This document shows positions 17,672 to 26,058 of a stretch of DNA of 64,000 nucleotides, one piece after another (the first letter of the stretch is position 1; the number at the start of each line of letters is the position of its first letter). The notes beneath the pieces are model-generated. The model searched no databases and was not told the origin of the DNA. It saw only the letters and a list, made by a program, of their open reading frames with translations. The translations under genes and the position numbers were made by a program. Source of the DNA: an uncultured Desulfovibrio sp. (GTDB taxonomy: Bacteria > Desulfobacterota > Desulfovibrionia > Desulfovibrionales > Desulfovibrionaceae); NCBI GenBank assembly GCA_913063155.1, contig CAJXYU010000006.1:186001-250000 (forward strand), read 5' to 3'.

Positions 17672-18214
17672 TCATTCTTCTGTCCGCAGAAATGTCTCGC
17701 AGGCCACGGCGGTGATGGGCACTCCGAAACTGGTCACGTCTGAAAGCGTCCTGTTGTGATGATCTCTGACGAGTGAGGCGGGCAGATGCTCCTTGTCATG
17801 GGTCGTGTGGGCGTCGGCCACCAGAAAGACCGGATACCCGTGAGCGGCCGCGCTGCGAACGGTGGTGTCCACGCAGAACTCCGTGGCGTAGCCGCAGATG
17901 CAGAGCGCGTCGACATCCCGATTCTTGAGCACCTGCTCCAGGTCGGTGCGCAAAAAAGAATCAGGAGTCATCTTCCGGACCTTGATGTCGCTTTCCTGAA
18001 CCGCAAGGCCGGAAATCAGTTCCCACCCCGCGCCGCCAAAGGCGAGTTCACTCCCCTGCCGCTCATGCTGCACGAAGACGACCGGGTTGCCCTGGGACCG
18101 GGCGCGGGCGGTCAGGGCATTTATCCTGGCGACAACCTCAGCGGTTTCAAACGGCTCGGGGTCGGTTTCGAACAGTCCTCTCTGCATATCAATGACGACG
18201 ACGGCGTATTTCAT
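17672..18214 (-). CDS. Isochorismatase-family cysteine hydrolase
   Basis: 180 aa, MKYAVVVIDMQRGLF.... The family catalytic triad is visible: Asp9 (IDMQ), Lys81 (VRKMTPDSF) and Cys114 (GYATEFCVDTT). Members include nicotinamidases, isochorismatases and other amidases; nothing here fixes the substrate. GGAG lies 8 nt before the ATG; further upstream sequence in frame lacks conserved features. The gene is divergent from the lipoprotein hydrolase at 18373 with about 160 nt between starts. Confidence 0.85.
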   Translation of the reverse strand: MKYAVVVIDMQRGLFETDPEPFETAEVVARINALTARARSQGNPVVFVQHERQGSELAFGGAGWELISGLAVQESDIKVRKMTPDSFLRTDLEQVLKNRDVDALCICGYATEFCVDTTVRSAAAHGYPVFLVADAHTTHDKEHLPASLVRDHHNRTLSDVTSFGVPITAVACETFLRTEE

Positions 18215-18372
18215 CACGGCTCCAAACTTGGTGTAAAAATCATCCGCGGAAGCTATCCGAACGAGAGTGTCGTGTCCATGGCCGGTAAGCCGGGCCCCGC
18301 CGCAACCGGAGCGACGAGCCCCGGCATTCATTATCATACCCCGGCCTGCGGACGCAGTGTACAACAGGGGAC

Positions 18373-19638
18373 ATGATCCCCCTTCTTTCTTGCTCAAACG
18401 GCGCCCCACCTGTTCGACCGCTCCTCACGGCATGCTTTTTCCTTGCCGTATTCCTCTGCATGAGCGGCTGTTCCCTGCTCCGCCTCCAGGAAGACGAATC
18501 CGAAAGGAAGCAAGGGTTCCTCGTGGTTGGCCTGGTGGAAACAGACAAGCCGAATGCCAGGGTCATCGCCTTTGCCGTGAACACGAAAAGCGGACGCGTC
18601 GAAGACTTCGACGTGCTGGAGGGAGCCGGGAGCTTTGTCCTTTCCCTGGCGCGAGGGAAATACCGGATTTTCGCCTTCGAAGATGCGAACAGGGATTCGG
18701 GCTTCACGAAAGGGGAATGTTTCACGGACGCCGGGAGCAGCATCCTGCTCGACGGCGACTCCGCCCTCCACATGATCCTCAGAATGAACCTGACCGGAAA
18801 GCAGCTCAACTGCCCCTACGACATCTCCGACATCACCTTCGTGGACAGCGAAGAAGCTGACTTCCAAAAGCTTCAGACGGGTGCGGTGGTCAGCCTGAAC
18901 ATGCACCTCTTCAACCGCAAATACGTCCGGCAGGGACTCTGGACGCCCTACCGGGCATTCAAACGTCACGGAGCAAAGATCTATTTCCTGGAAAAATTCG
19001 ATCCGGCCAGGGAGCCCGTGCTGTTCATCCACGGCCTGGGAGGCTCACCCCGGGATCTGGAATACCTCATCGCCCGGCTGGACCGGACCCGGTTCCAACC
19101 CTGGGTATACTACTACCCCAGCGGCCAACGCCTGGATAAAAGCGCACACGCGCTCTATCTGGAGCTTTTCAATCTCCGGCCCAGGCTCGGGGATTTTTCG
19201 CTGACCATCGTCGGCTACAGTCTCGGCGGACTTGTGGCCAAACGGTTCCTGGACCTGCATGCCCAACGCGCCACCCATGTGGACCGGTTCATTTCCATCG
19301 CCACCCCTTGGGGCGGGCACGAACGGGCCGCCGAAGGCGTGCGCACGCTCACCGTGCCCATTCCGGTCTGGGAAAATCTGGTGCCCGCAGGAAAAACCAT
19401 CCGCGAAATCGTCTCAACCCCTTTCCCGGAAAGCACCCGCTTCTACCAGATATGCGGTTCCGGACAGGGCCGGCCCGCTGCCGGGAAACGCACTGACGGT
19501 TTCGTGCCCCTGACCAGCCTCTATGAACCCCACGTCATGGAACAGGCCCGCAAGACCTACACGGTGGGCGAGTCCCACACCTCCATCGTCCGCAGCAAAG
19601 AGGTCGCCACGCTGCTGAACAGCATCATTTCCTCCTAA
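18373..19638 (+). CDS. Lipoprotein alpha/beta hydrolase
   Basis: 421 aa with a lipoprotein signal (hydrophobic stretch then MSGC, Cys33). An N-terminal beta-rich region (about 45-200) precedes an alpha/beta hydrolase domain with oxyanion motif [15 protein letters not shown], nucleophile elbow GYSLGG and a C-terminal GESHTSI histidine. It resembles lipase/PGAP1-like esterases acting at the cell envelope; the substrate is unknown. It stands alone between the isochorismatase-fold gene and the polyene-type cluster, and nothing links it functionally to that cluster except adjacency. Confidence 0.8.
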   Translation: MIPLLSCSNGAPPVRPLLTACFFLAVFLCMSGCSLLRLQEDESERKQGFLVVGLVETDKPNARVIAFAVNTKSGRVEDFDVLEGAGSFVLSLARGKYRIFAFEDANRDSGFTKGECFTDAGSSILLDGDSALHMILRMNLTGKQLNCPYDISDITFVDSEEADFQKLQTGAVVSLNMHLFNRKYVRQGLWTPYRAFKRHGAKIYFLEKFDPAREPVLFIHGLGGSPRDLEYLIARLDRTRFQPWVYYYPSGQRLDKSAHALYLELFNLRPRLGDFSLTIVGYSLGGLVAKRFLDLHAQRATHVDRFISIATPWGGHERAAEGVRTLTVPIPVWENLVPAGKTIREIVSTPFPESTRFYQICGSGQGRPAAGKRTDGFVPLTSLYEPHVMEQARKTYTVGESHTSIVRSKEVATLLNSIISS

Positions 19639-19846
19639 TCCCCCCAAAGAATGTATCATTTTTAACTATTGCCAATCCGAAGGTATTTTCGGTAGATTGA
19701 CCCAGTTTTTTGGGGGAAGTGGAGGAGAGAACCATCTCCGTCATACGCGCACAACATACCGTTCCATCATAACAGCAGGCAGGCTGCGGTCTTATCCCAT
19801 CGCAGGGTCGCACGTCCCGGCATGGGAGGCAGCACATATTCAAAAA

Positions 19847-20575
19847 ATGACGGAAAACAAAGTCGCGCTCGTCACGGGCGCCAGCAAAGGCATAGGGGCG
19901 GCCATCGCCCGGGAACTGGCTGAAAACGGATTCGACATCTGGCTCAATTACCGCAGCGACACGCCCGGCGCCGAGGCGGTGGCTCGGGACATCGAAAAGG
20001 CGGACAGGACCTGCACCCTGCTGCAATTCGACGTCACCAACGCACAGGCCGCCGAAGAAGCTCTCTCCCCCCTGCTGGAAGAGACCGTGCCCTTCGCCCT
20101 GGTCAACAACGCAGGCTTTGCCCGCGACTCCCTCATGATGATGATGGGGGAAGAGGATTGGGAAGGCGTACTGCGCGTGCACCTGAACGGTTTCTTCAAC
20201 GTCACCAAGCCCGTGGTCACGAAAATGCTCCGCAAACGCCGGGGCAGGATCGTCAACATCGCTTCCACGTCCGGAGAAACGGGAGTCCCGGGCCAGACCA
20301 ACTACTCCGCGGCCAAGGCGGGGCTCATCGGCGCCACCCGGTCCCTGGCCATGGAGGTTGCCAAACGCAACATCCTGGTCAATGCCGTCGCCCCCGGCTT
20401 TATCGAAACGGAAATGCTCGACGAACTGCCCATGGACCGGATCCTGCCACGCATCCCCATGGGCCGCCTGGGTGACCCGAAGGAAGTGGCCGGTGTGGTG
20501 GCGTTCCTGTGCTCTCCACAGGCAGGCTACATCACCGGACAGACCATTTCGGTCAACGGCGGCATCCATACGTAA
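19847..20575 (+). CDS. 3-oxoacyl-ACP reductase (FabG-like), first gene of polyene-type cluster
   Basis: 242-aa short-chain dehydrogenase. NAD(P)-binding GASKGIG (11-17); NNAG motif; catalytic tetrad Asn114, Ser140, Tyr153 and Lys157; and VNGG near the end, as in FabG. It would reduce 3-ketoacyl-ACP made by the ketosynthases that follow (ApeQ-like role). The ribosome site is poor: GGGAGG lies ~18 nt before the ATG, and the ATG closer to it is out of frame. It opens an 18-gene block in one direction. The 208-nt gap before it must contain the main promoter, though no clear -35/-10 was found. Confidence 0.9.
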   Translation: MTENKVALVTGASKGIGAAIARELAENGFDIWLNYRSDTPGAEAVARDIEKADRTCTLLQFDVTNAQAAEEALSPLLEETVPFALVNNAGFARDSLMMMMGEEDWEGVLRVHLNGFFNVTKPVVTKMLRKRRGRIVNIASTSGETGVPGQTNYSAAKAGLIGATRSLAMEVAKRNILVNAVAPGFIETEMLDELPMDRILPRIPMGRLGDPKEVAGVVAFLCSPQAGYITGQTISVNGGIHT

Positions 20576-20612
20576 GCCTCGGGCCTGAGTCACCTTTTTC
20601 TAGATACGACCT

Positions 20613-21842
20613 ATGCATGAAGTAGCGATTGTTGGAATTGGCATTGTCTCCGTGCTCGGCACGGACCTGGAAACCGTTGCCGGCGGCCTGTACCGGGGCG
20701 CGTCCGGCATCGTGGCTGACGAGGAGCGCGTGGCCCTGGGCTTCGAAAGCCCGCTCACGGGCGTCATCAACGGCTTCGACCCCACGGGCAGGCTGTCCAG
20801 AAAGCAACGCAAAACCATGCCGGACTACTGCATGCAGGCCGCCGTGGCCGCACTGGACGCCCTGGAAATGTCCGGTCTGGAGCCCGATGCCCTGCACAAC
20901 GACGAATCCGGATTGATTTTCGGCTGCGACTCCAGCTGCATCGCAGCTCTTGAACAGGTTGAACTGCTGCACGAACGCGGGGAAACCGCCCTCATCGGCA
21001 GCGGAGCGGTGTTCAAATCCATGACCTCCAACATCACCATGAACCTGAACACCCTGCTGGGCACCATGGGCGCGGCATGGTCCCTGAGTTCCGCCTGTTC
21101 CAGCGGAGGACACGCCGTTGGCCAGGCCTTCACCCTCATCGCCACCGGCCAGCAGGAACGGATCATCTGCGGCGGAGCCCAGGAAATCAACTGGCAGTCC
21201 ATGTGCGGCTTCGACGGACTGGGCGCATTCTCCAAGCAGGCGCGGTCTCCCCAAAAGGCCTGCCGCCCGTTCGACGCAAACAGGGACGGTCTGGTGCCCA
21301 GCGGCGGGGCCGCGGCCATCATGCTGGAGCGCCTGGATTTGGCCGAAGCGCGAGGCGCGAACATCCTCGGCACGGTGGCGGGCTACGGATTCTCCTCGGA
21401 CGGCGAGCACCTTTCCGTGCCCAGCCGCGACGGCATCGCCAGGGCGGGGACAAAGGCCCTCAAACAAGCCGAACTGCGACCTGCGGACATCGACTATGTC
21501 TGCGCCCATGCCACGGCCACCCCGGCCGGAGACATGGCCGAGGCCGCCAACATAAAAGCGCTGTTCCAAGACTGCGCCCCCATGATTTCCTCCACCAAGT
21601 CCATGACCGGCCACGAACTCTGGATGTCCGGAGCCAGCCAGGTCGTCTACTCCACGCTCATGGCCCAAAAGGGATTCATCGCCCCGAACATCAACCTGGA
21701 GAAACTGGACCCCGCGGCCCAAGGCCTGAACGTCGTCTCCGAGACCGTGGAACAGGGGCCGGGAACCGTGCTCTGCAACTCCGCCGGATTCGGCGGCACC
21801 AACTCCTGCCTTGTGCTGAGGTTCCAACATGGCCGCCTTTGA
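20613..21842 (+). CDS. 3-oxoacyl-ACP synthase (KS-1)
   Basis: 409-aa FabF/ApeR-type ketosynthase. Catalytic Cys162 (SSACSSGG), His299 (CAHATATPAGD) and His334 (STKSMTGHE) are all present, so it should be active in chain initiation or elongation. It follows the ketoreductase by 37 nt and overlaps the FAD oxidoreductase by 14 nt. No strong ribosome site is seen before the ATG. Confidence 0.9.
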   Translation: MHEVAIVGIGIVSVLGTDLETVAGGLYRGASGIVADEERVALGFESPLTGVINGFDPTGRLSRKQRKTMPDYCMQAAVAALDALEMSGLEPDALHNDESGLIFGCDSSCIAALEQVELLHERGETALIGSGAVFKSMTSNITMNLNTLLGTMGAAWSLSSACSSGGHAVGQAFTLIATGQQERIICGGAQEINWQSMCGFDGLGAFSKQARSPQKACRPFDANRDGLVPSGGAAAIMLERLDLAEARGANILGTVAGYGFSSDGEHLSVPSRDGIARAGTKALKQAELRPADIDYVCAHATATPAGDMAEAANIKALFQDCAPMISSTKSMTGHELWMSGASQVVYSTLMAQKGFIAPNINLEKLDPAAQGLNVVSETVEQGPGTVLCNSAGFGGTNSCLVLRFQHGRL

Positions 21843-23313
21843 TCACGTCATCGTGGGAGCCGGAATTTCCGGCATGACCGCCGCCATTCTCCTGGCCGAA
21901 CAAGGGCGTAGCGTGGCCGTGGCCGAGTCCTTCCGCAAACCCGCCCCCACGATACGCGGCTTCCGGCGCAAGGGCGTCCACTTCGACACCGGGGTCCACT
22001 ATGTGGGCGGCCTGGGACGGGGGCAGGTACTGGACGCCTATTTCGCCCACCTGGGCCTGGACCGGCTCCTTACGACCGTCCCGTACAAAGCCGACGGATT
22101 CGACGTGATCGCCTTCGAGGAATCGGGCCGGGAATTCCGCATGCCCAACGGATACCAGGCCTGCCGGGATTATCTCTGCGCCGAATTCCCCGAAGAAACC
22201 AAGGCCGTCGACACATATTTCCGCGAAATCAGACGCAACTTCGACGCCTCGCCTTTTCTCAACTTCGAACGGGCGTTCTCCATGGACGGTTTCCTGCACG
22301 ACGACACGATCACCTTGCAAAACTTCCTGGATTCCATCACGGACAACGCAACGCTCAAGACTCTGTTCAGCTATCAGTGCCTGCTCTACGGAGTGCCCCC
22401 GCACAACGCCCTGCTCTCCACCCATTCGCTGGTGGCGGGCTCCTACTGCCGGTCCGCTCACACCATCCGCGGAGGCGGGCACGCACTGGCCAAGGCCTAT
22501 GAAAAACGTCTTGCCGAGCTCGGGGTTGGCCTGTTCTGCAACTGCGAAGCCGGTGACATCGTCCTCTCCCCGGAAAAACGTCTCCGGGGCGTACAGCTCT
22601 CCACCGGCGAGGTGCTGGAAACCGGCTCCTGCATCTGGACGGCCCAGCCGTCGGCCCTGGCCGACGCGGTCCCGGAGGGAGTATTCCGCCCGTCCTACAG
22701 GCTCCGGCTCCGGGAACTCCGGGGCAGCGCCTCGGGCACCATGCTCTTCGGAGTCAGCGACTCCCCCGTCCCGGAACTGGATGGCCGCTGCCGCTATATC
22801 TGGCCGGGCGGCGACTTCGAATCCAAGCTGGAAGGCGATCCCCTGCCGGACGACAACCTGATTTATCTCAGCTCGTGTCTGGACCAGAAATCCGGCAAGA
22901 CCGTGATTACGGTCATCTTCCCGGGCACCATCGCCTCCTTCGCCCGCTGGGAACAGAGCGCCTACGGCGATCGCCCGGAATCCTATAAAAACTTCAAAAG
23001 GCAGTTGGCCGAAAAACTCGTCGCCACCCTGCGCCGCAGATGCCCGGAGCTGAGCGGCGTGGATTTTCTGGAGTGCGCCACTCCCCTGACCGTGCGGGAT
23101 TACTGTTCCACCCCCCAGGGAGCCCTCTACGGCCTGAGACATTCCAACGACCAGTACAATCCGGCTCCGGTCACCAAGCTGGACGGACTGTACCTTGCCG
23201 GACAGGGTATCGTCGCTCCGGGCGTTCTGGGGGCCGTGGTTTCCGCCTATCTGGCCTGCGGCATCATTCTCGGACACGAAAGCTTGCATCAGGAGTTGCG
23301 GCAATGCGCCTGA
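21829..23313 (+). CDS. CrtI/retinol-saturase-like FAD oxidoreductase
   Basis: 494 aa. N-terminal dinucleotide-binding motif VIVGAGISGMTAAILLAEQG, then a long substrate domain, and a C-terminal FAD motif LYLAGQGIVAPGVLGAVVSAY typical of phytoene-desaturase-like enzymes. The family oxidises, reduces or isomerises conjugated polyene chains. Its place between two ketosynthase genes, overlapping both (14 and 10 nt), ties it to the pathway. Here it may adjust double bonds of an ACP-bound or released polyene; that is inference. This enzyme is not part of the well-studied E. coli-type aryl polyene set. Confidence 0.8.
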   Translation: MAAFDHVIVGAGISGMTAAILLAEQGRSVAVAESFRKPAPTIRGFRRKGVHFDTGVHYVGGLGRGQVLDAYFAHLGLDRLLTTVPYKADGFDVIAFEESGREFRMPNGYQACRDYLCAEFPEETKAVDTYFREIRRNFDASPFLNFERAFSMDGFLHDDTITLQNFLDSITDNATLKTLFSYQCLLYGVPPHNALLSTHSLVAGSYCRSAHTIRGGGHALAKAYEKRLAELGVGLFCNCEAGDIVLSPEKRLRGVQLSTGEVLETGSCIWTAQPSALADAVPEGVFRPSYRLRLRELRGSASGTMLFGVSDSPVPELDGRCRYIWPGGDFESKLEGDPLPDDNLIYLSSCLDQKSGKTVITVIFPGTIASFARWEQSAYGDRPESYKNFKRQLAEKLVATLRRRCPELSGVDFLECATPLTVRDYCSTPQGALYGLRHSNDQYNPAPVTKLDGLYLAGQGIVAPGVLGAVVSAYLACGIILGHESLHQELRQCA

Positions 23314-24530
23314 ACAAAGTCGTCATCACCGGCCTCGGCGCCGTCTCCCCCTTCGGCACGGGCATGGACGCCCTCATGCACGGGCTTATTTCCGGGCGCA
23401 GCGGTGTCCGGGCCATGGAAGAGCTTTCCGAAATCGCGGGGCTCCGCCCCCGCATCGGCGGCAAGACGCCGGAATGCGACGCGGCCTCCATCCCCCGCAA
23501 GTTCCGGCGCTCCATGTCTGCCATGTCCATCTTCGCGGTGCTGGCCGCCAACGAGGCCGTGGCCCAGGCGGGCCTGGAACCGAAGGAGATCCGTAGCGCC
23601 GGGACAGGGCTGTCCGTCAGTTCGACCATCGGCAGCACCAACGCCCTACAGGCCTTCTTTTCCAATTTTCTGGACGGTATGAGCATCGAGGGCATCCGGT
23701 CCACCGAATTCTTCAAGATCATGAACCACAGTTGCGCGGCCAACCTGACCCAATACTTCGGCATCACGGGCCGGGTCATGGCCCCTTCGGCGGCCTGCTC
23801 CACAGGAGCCCAGGCCATCGGCCTGGCGGCCGAGGCCATCGCCATGGGAAGGCAGGAAATCATGATCTGCGGCGGTGCGGACGAACTGCACCCGCTCACG
23901 GTGGGCACCTTCGACATCATCGAGGCCGCTTCCACAGGACACAACGACGATCCTCAATCCGCACCGCGACCCTTCGACGCCGGACGCGACGGCATCGTCT
24001 GTTCCGATGGCGCGGGCATGGTGGTGTTGGAATCCCTGGAATCCGCACAAAGACGCGGAGCCGTCATCCTGGCCGAACTGGCCGGATTCGCCTCCACCTC
24101 CGATCCCTCCAACATGGCCAGCCCCAGCAGCGATGCCATCAAGGCCTGCATGAACGCAGCCCTGAAAGACGCCAAAGCCGGCCCGGAAGAGGTGGACTAC
24201 GTCAACGCCCACGCCACGGGCACGGTGCTCGGCGACGCGGCGGAAAGCCGGGCCATCGGTGAACTGTTCGGCGACGCCACGCCGGTGAGCAGCCTCAAGG
24301 GGCATCTGGGGCACACCATGGCCGCCAGCGGCGCTCTGGAGTTGGCCGCCACCGTGCGCATGATGCGGGACGAAATTCTTGTTCCCACCCGGAATCTCGA
24401 AGTCATCTCCCCGGATTGCAAGGGGATAGAGCATATATTGAAGTTACAGGACAAAGCGATTACTTTCGCGCTGAAAAACAGTTTTGCGCTGGGCGGAATC
24501 AACACGTCCATTGCGCTGAGGAGAATTTGA
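23304..24530 (+). CDS. 3-oxoacyl-ACP synthase (KS-2)
   Basis: 408-aa ketosynthase with Cys165 (SAACSTGAQ), His303 (NAHATGT) and His337 (KGHLGHT) intact. Motifs resemble FabF. Start MRLNKVVITG has AGGAG 8 nt upstream; a longer open frame upstream overlaps the FAD gene and is spurious. It shares a TGATG junction with the ACP gene, indicating translational coupling. Confidence 0.9.
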   Translation: MRLNKVVITGLGAVSPFGTGMDALMHGLISGRSGVRAMEELSEIAGLRPRIGGKTPECDAASIPRKFRRSMSAMSIFAVLAANEAVAQAGLEPKEIRSAGTGLSVSSTIGSTNALQAFFSNFLDGMSIEGIRSTEFFKIMNHSCAANLTQYFGITGRVMAPSAACSTGAQAIGLAAEAIAMGRQEIMICGGADELHPLTVGTFDIIEAASTGHNDDPQSAPRPFDAGRDGIVCSDGAGMVVLESLESAQRRGAVILAELAGFASTSDPSNMASPSSDAIKACMNAALKDAKAGPEEVDYVNAHATGTVLGDAAESRAIGELFGDATPVSSLKGHLGHTMAASGALELAATVRMMRDEILVPTRNLEVISPDCKGIEHILKLQDKAITFALKNSFALGGINTSIALRRI

Positions 24531-24787
24531 TGACCGACGTCGAAATACTGGAACTGACCAACAAGGTCCTGGCCGAGGAATTCGAACTGAGCCCGAACCA
24601 GATGAAACCCGAGGCATCCTTCCGGGAAGACCTGGAACTGGACAGCCTGGACGCCGTGGACATGGTGGTGGTGCTGGAGCAGACCTTCAAGATCAAAATC
24701 AAAAAGGACGAGGCCTTCAAGAGTATCCGCACCCTGGGCGACCTGCACGCCTTCATCCTGGCCAAGAAAGAGGAAATGGGCGACTAG
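24530..24787 (+). CDS. Acyl carrier protein (ACP-1)
   Basis: 85 aa, MTDVEILELTNKVLAEEF.... The phosphopantetheine Ser lies in LDSLDAVDMV. It is acidic and helix-rich as expected. GAGGAG precedes the start, which overlaps the KS-2 stop. It would carry the growing chain. Confidence 0.92.
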   Translation: MTDVEILELTNKVLAEEFELSPNQMKPEASFREDLELDSLDAVDMVVVLEQTFKIKIKKDEAFKSIRTLGDLHAFILAKKEEMGD

Positions 24788-24809
24788 CGGGCCCGGACGG
24801 AGCAAAGCC

Positions 24810-25598
24810 ATGAGCACCCTTCGACTGATCGTGACCAACATCGTCATGTATGCGGGAACAGTGTCCCTGACCCTGTTCTGCGTGCTCATTTCCGTGCCGT
24901 TCTACTGGTGTCTGCGTCTGACCGGCCGGCACAACAGGACCACGGCCGTGCGGCGCATGATCTGGCTCTACGGCCGATCCTGGGTTTCCATCGCCGACCT
25001 GCTCATGGAGGTGGACAAGCCCAAGACCGGCAGCGTGGACGCCCCCTGCGTCATGGTGCTCAACCACGCTTCGTTTTTCGACTCCTACTGCATCGGCTTC
25101 CAGCCCCAATGGAACTTCAGCTTCGCGGTCCGCAACTGGCCGTTCAAGATCCCGCTCTACGGCCCGTTCATGCGTACGGCAAAATATGTGGCCACCGAGG
25201 ACGCGGACATGGAGACGGTCCTGAAGCAGGCCGTGAAAGTCATCGAGGACGGCGGCATCATGGTCTTCTACCCCGAGGGCACGCGCAGCCGCGACGGCAG
25301 ACTCGGGAGGTTCTATTCCGGGGCTTTCCTGACCGCCATGAAAGCCAATGTGCCGGTAGTGCCGGTCTGCCTTTCCGGCACCGGAAAAATGCTCAAACGG
25401 GGCGGCTGGCTCGTGCGACCCCACCCTCTGCGCATGCGCATCCTGCCGCCGGTCCACCCGGACGCGTACAGGGACATGCCCAACGGGCACGTGGCCATGC
25501 GCAAGGAAGTGAAACGACAAATGGCCGAGGCCTTGAACCATATGGAAACGATTTCCAAAGCATCCATTCGCGAACAAAGGAGCTGTAATGCGACGTAA
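24810..25598 (+). CDS. PlsC-like lysophospholipid acyltransferase (AT-1)
   Basis: 262 aa with an N-terminal membrane anchor (about 8-35). Acyltransferase motifs: NHASFFD (HX4D) and FYPEGTRSRDG. Enzymes of this family in aryl-polyene clusters are thought to transfer the polyene to a lipid anchor. It begins 22 nt after ACP-1 and overlaps the lipoprotein gene by 11 nt. Confidence 0.87.
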   Translation: MSTLRLIVTNIVMYAGTVSLTLFCVLISVPFYWCLRLTGRHNRTTAVRRMIWLYGRSWVSIADLLMEVDKPKTGSVDAPCVMVLNHASFFDSYCIGFQPQWNFSFAVRNWPFKIPLYGPFMRTAKYVATEDADMETVLKQAVKVIEDGGIMVFYPEGTRSRDGRLGRFYSGAFLTAMKANVPVVPVCLSGTGKMLKRGGWLVRPHPLRMRILPPVHPDAYRDMPNGHVAMRKEVKRQMAEALNHMETISKASIREQRSCNAT

Positions 25599-26001
25599 CC
25601 CCCTGATCGTCTTTGTGACTCTCTGTTGTCTGGCCCTGGTCGGCCTCTCCGGCTGCATGGCCAAACCCGTCCTGAACATTCACGACGCCCCCATTCCCGA
25701 ATCCACCGGCCATCATCTTTCCATGGGCCAGGTCGAAAAGGCCATCGTCGAAGCCGGCGCCGAACGCGGCTGGGTCATGCAGACCAAGAAGCCCGGCCTC
25801 ATCATCGGCAACATCACCGTGCGCGGCAAACACCACGCCACCATCAAGATCACCTACGACAAGGACAACTACAACATCGACTACGTGGACAGCCGCAACC
25901 TGGACTACAAGAACGGCAAAATCCACCGCAGCTACAACAACTGGGTCAACTACCTCGATCAGGACATCCGCTCCAGGCTCGCTGTCGCCCAGTACGACTA
26001 G
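25588..26001 (+). CDS. Small lipoprotein of the polyene-type cluster
   Basis: 137 aa with signal peptide and lipobox LSGC (Cys23). The mature part has YDKDNYNIDYVDS and other Tyr/Asp-rich strands, suggesting a small beta-rich periplasmic domain. Similar lipoproteins occur in envelope-targeted polyketide/aryl-polyene loci; no activity is known. AGGAG lies 6 nt before the ATG. Confidence 0.8.
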   Translation: MRRNPLIVFVTLCCLALVGLSGCMAKPVLNIHDAPIPESTGHHLSMGQVEKAIVEAGAERGWVMQTKKPGLIIGNITVRGKHHATIKITYDKDNYNIDYVDSRNLDYKNGKIHRSYNNWVNYLDQDIRSRLAVAQYD

Positions 26002-26017
26002 AACCCGCAAATTCCGT

Positions 26018-26044
26018 CAGGGGGCGCGGCTTTCACGCCCCCTG
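26018..26044 (+). terminator. Hairpin inside the polyene-type cluster (possible attenuator)
   Basis: Perfect 9-bp stem CAGGGGGCG/CGCCCCCTG with 9-nt loop, followed after 6 nt by ATTTTTCT. It sits in the only sizeable gap (57 nt) of the middle of the cluster, just before the radical-SAM gene, and could partly end transcription. Confidence 0.55.
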
Positions 26045-26058
26045 CCTCCAATTTTTCT

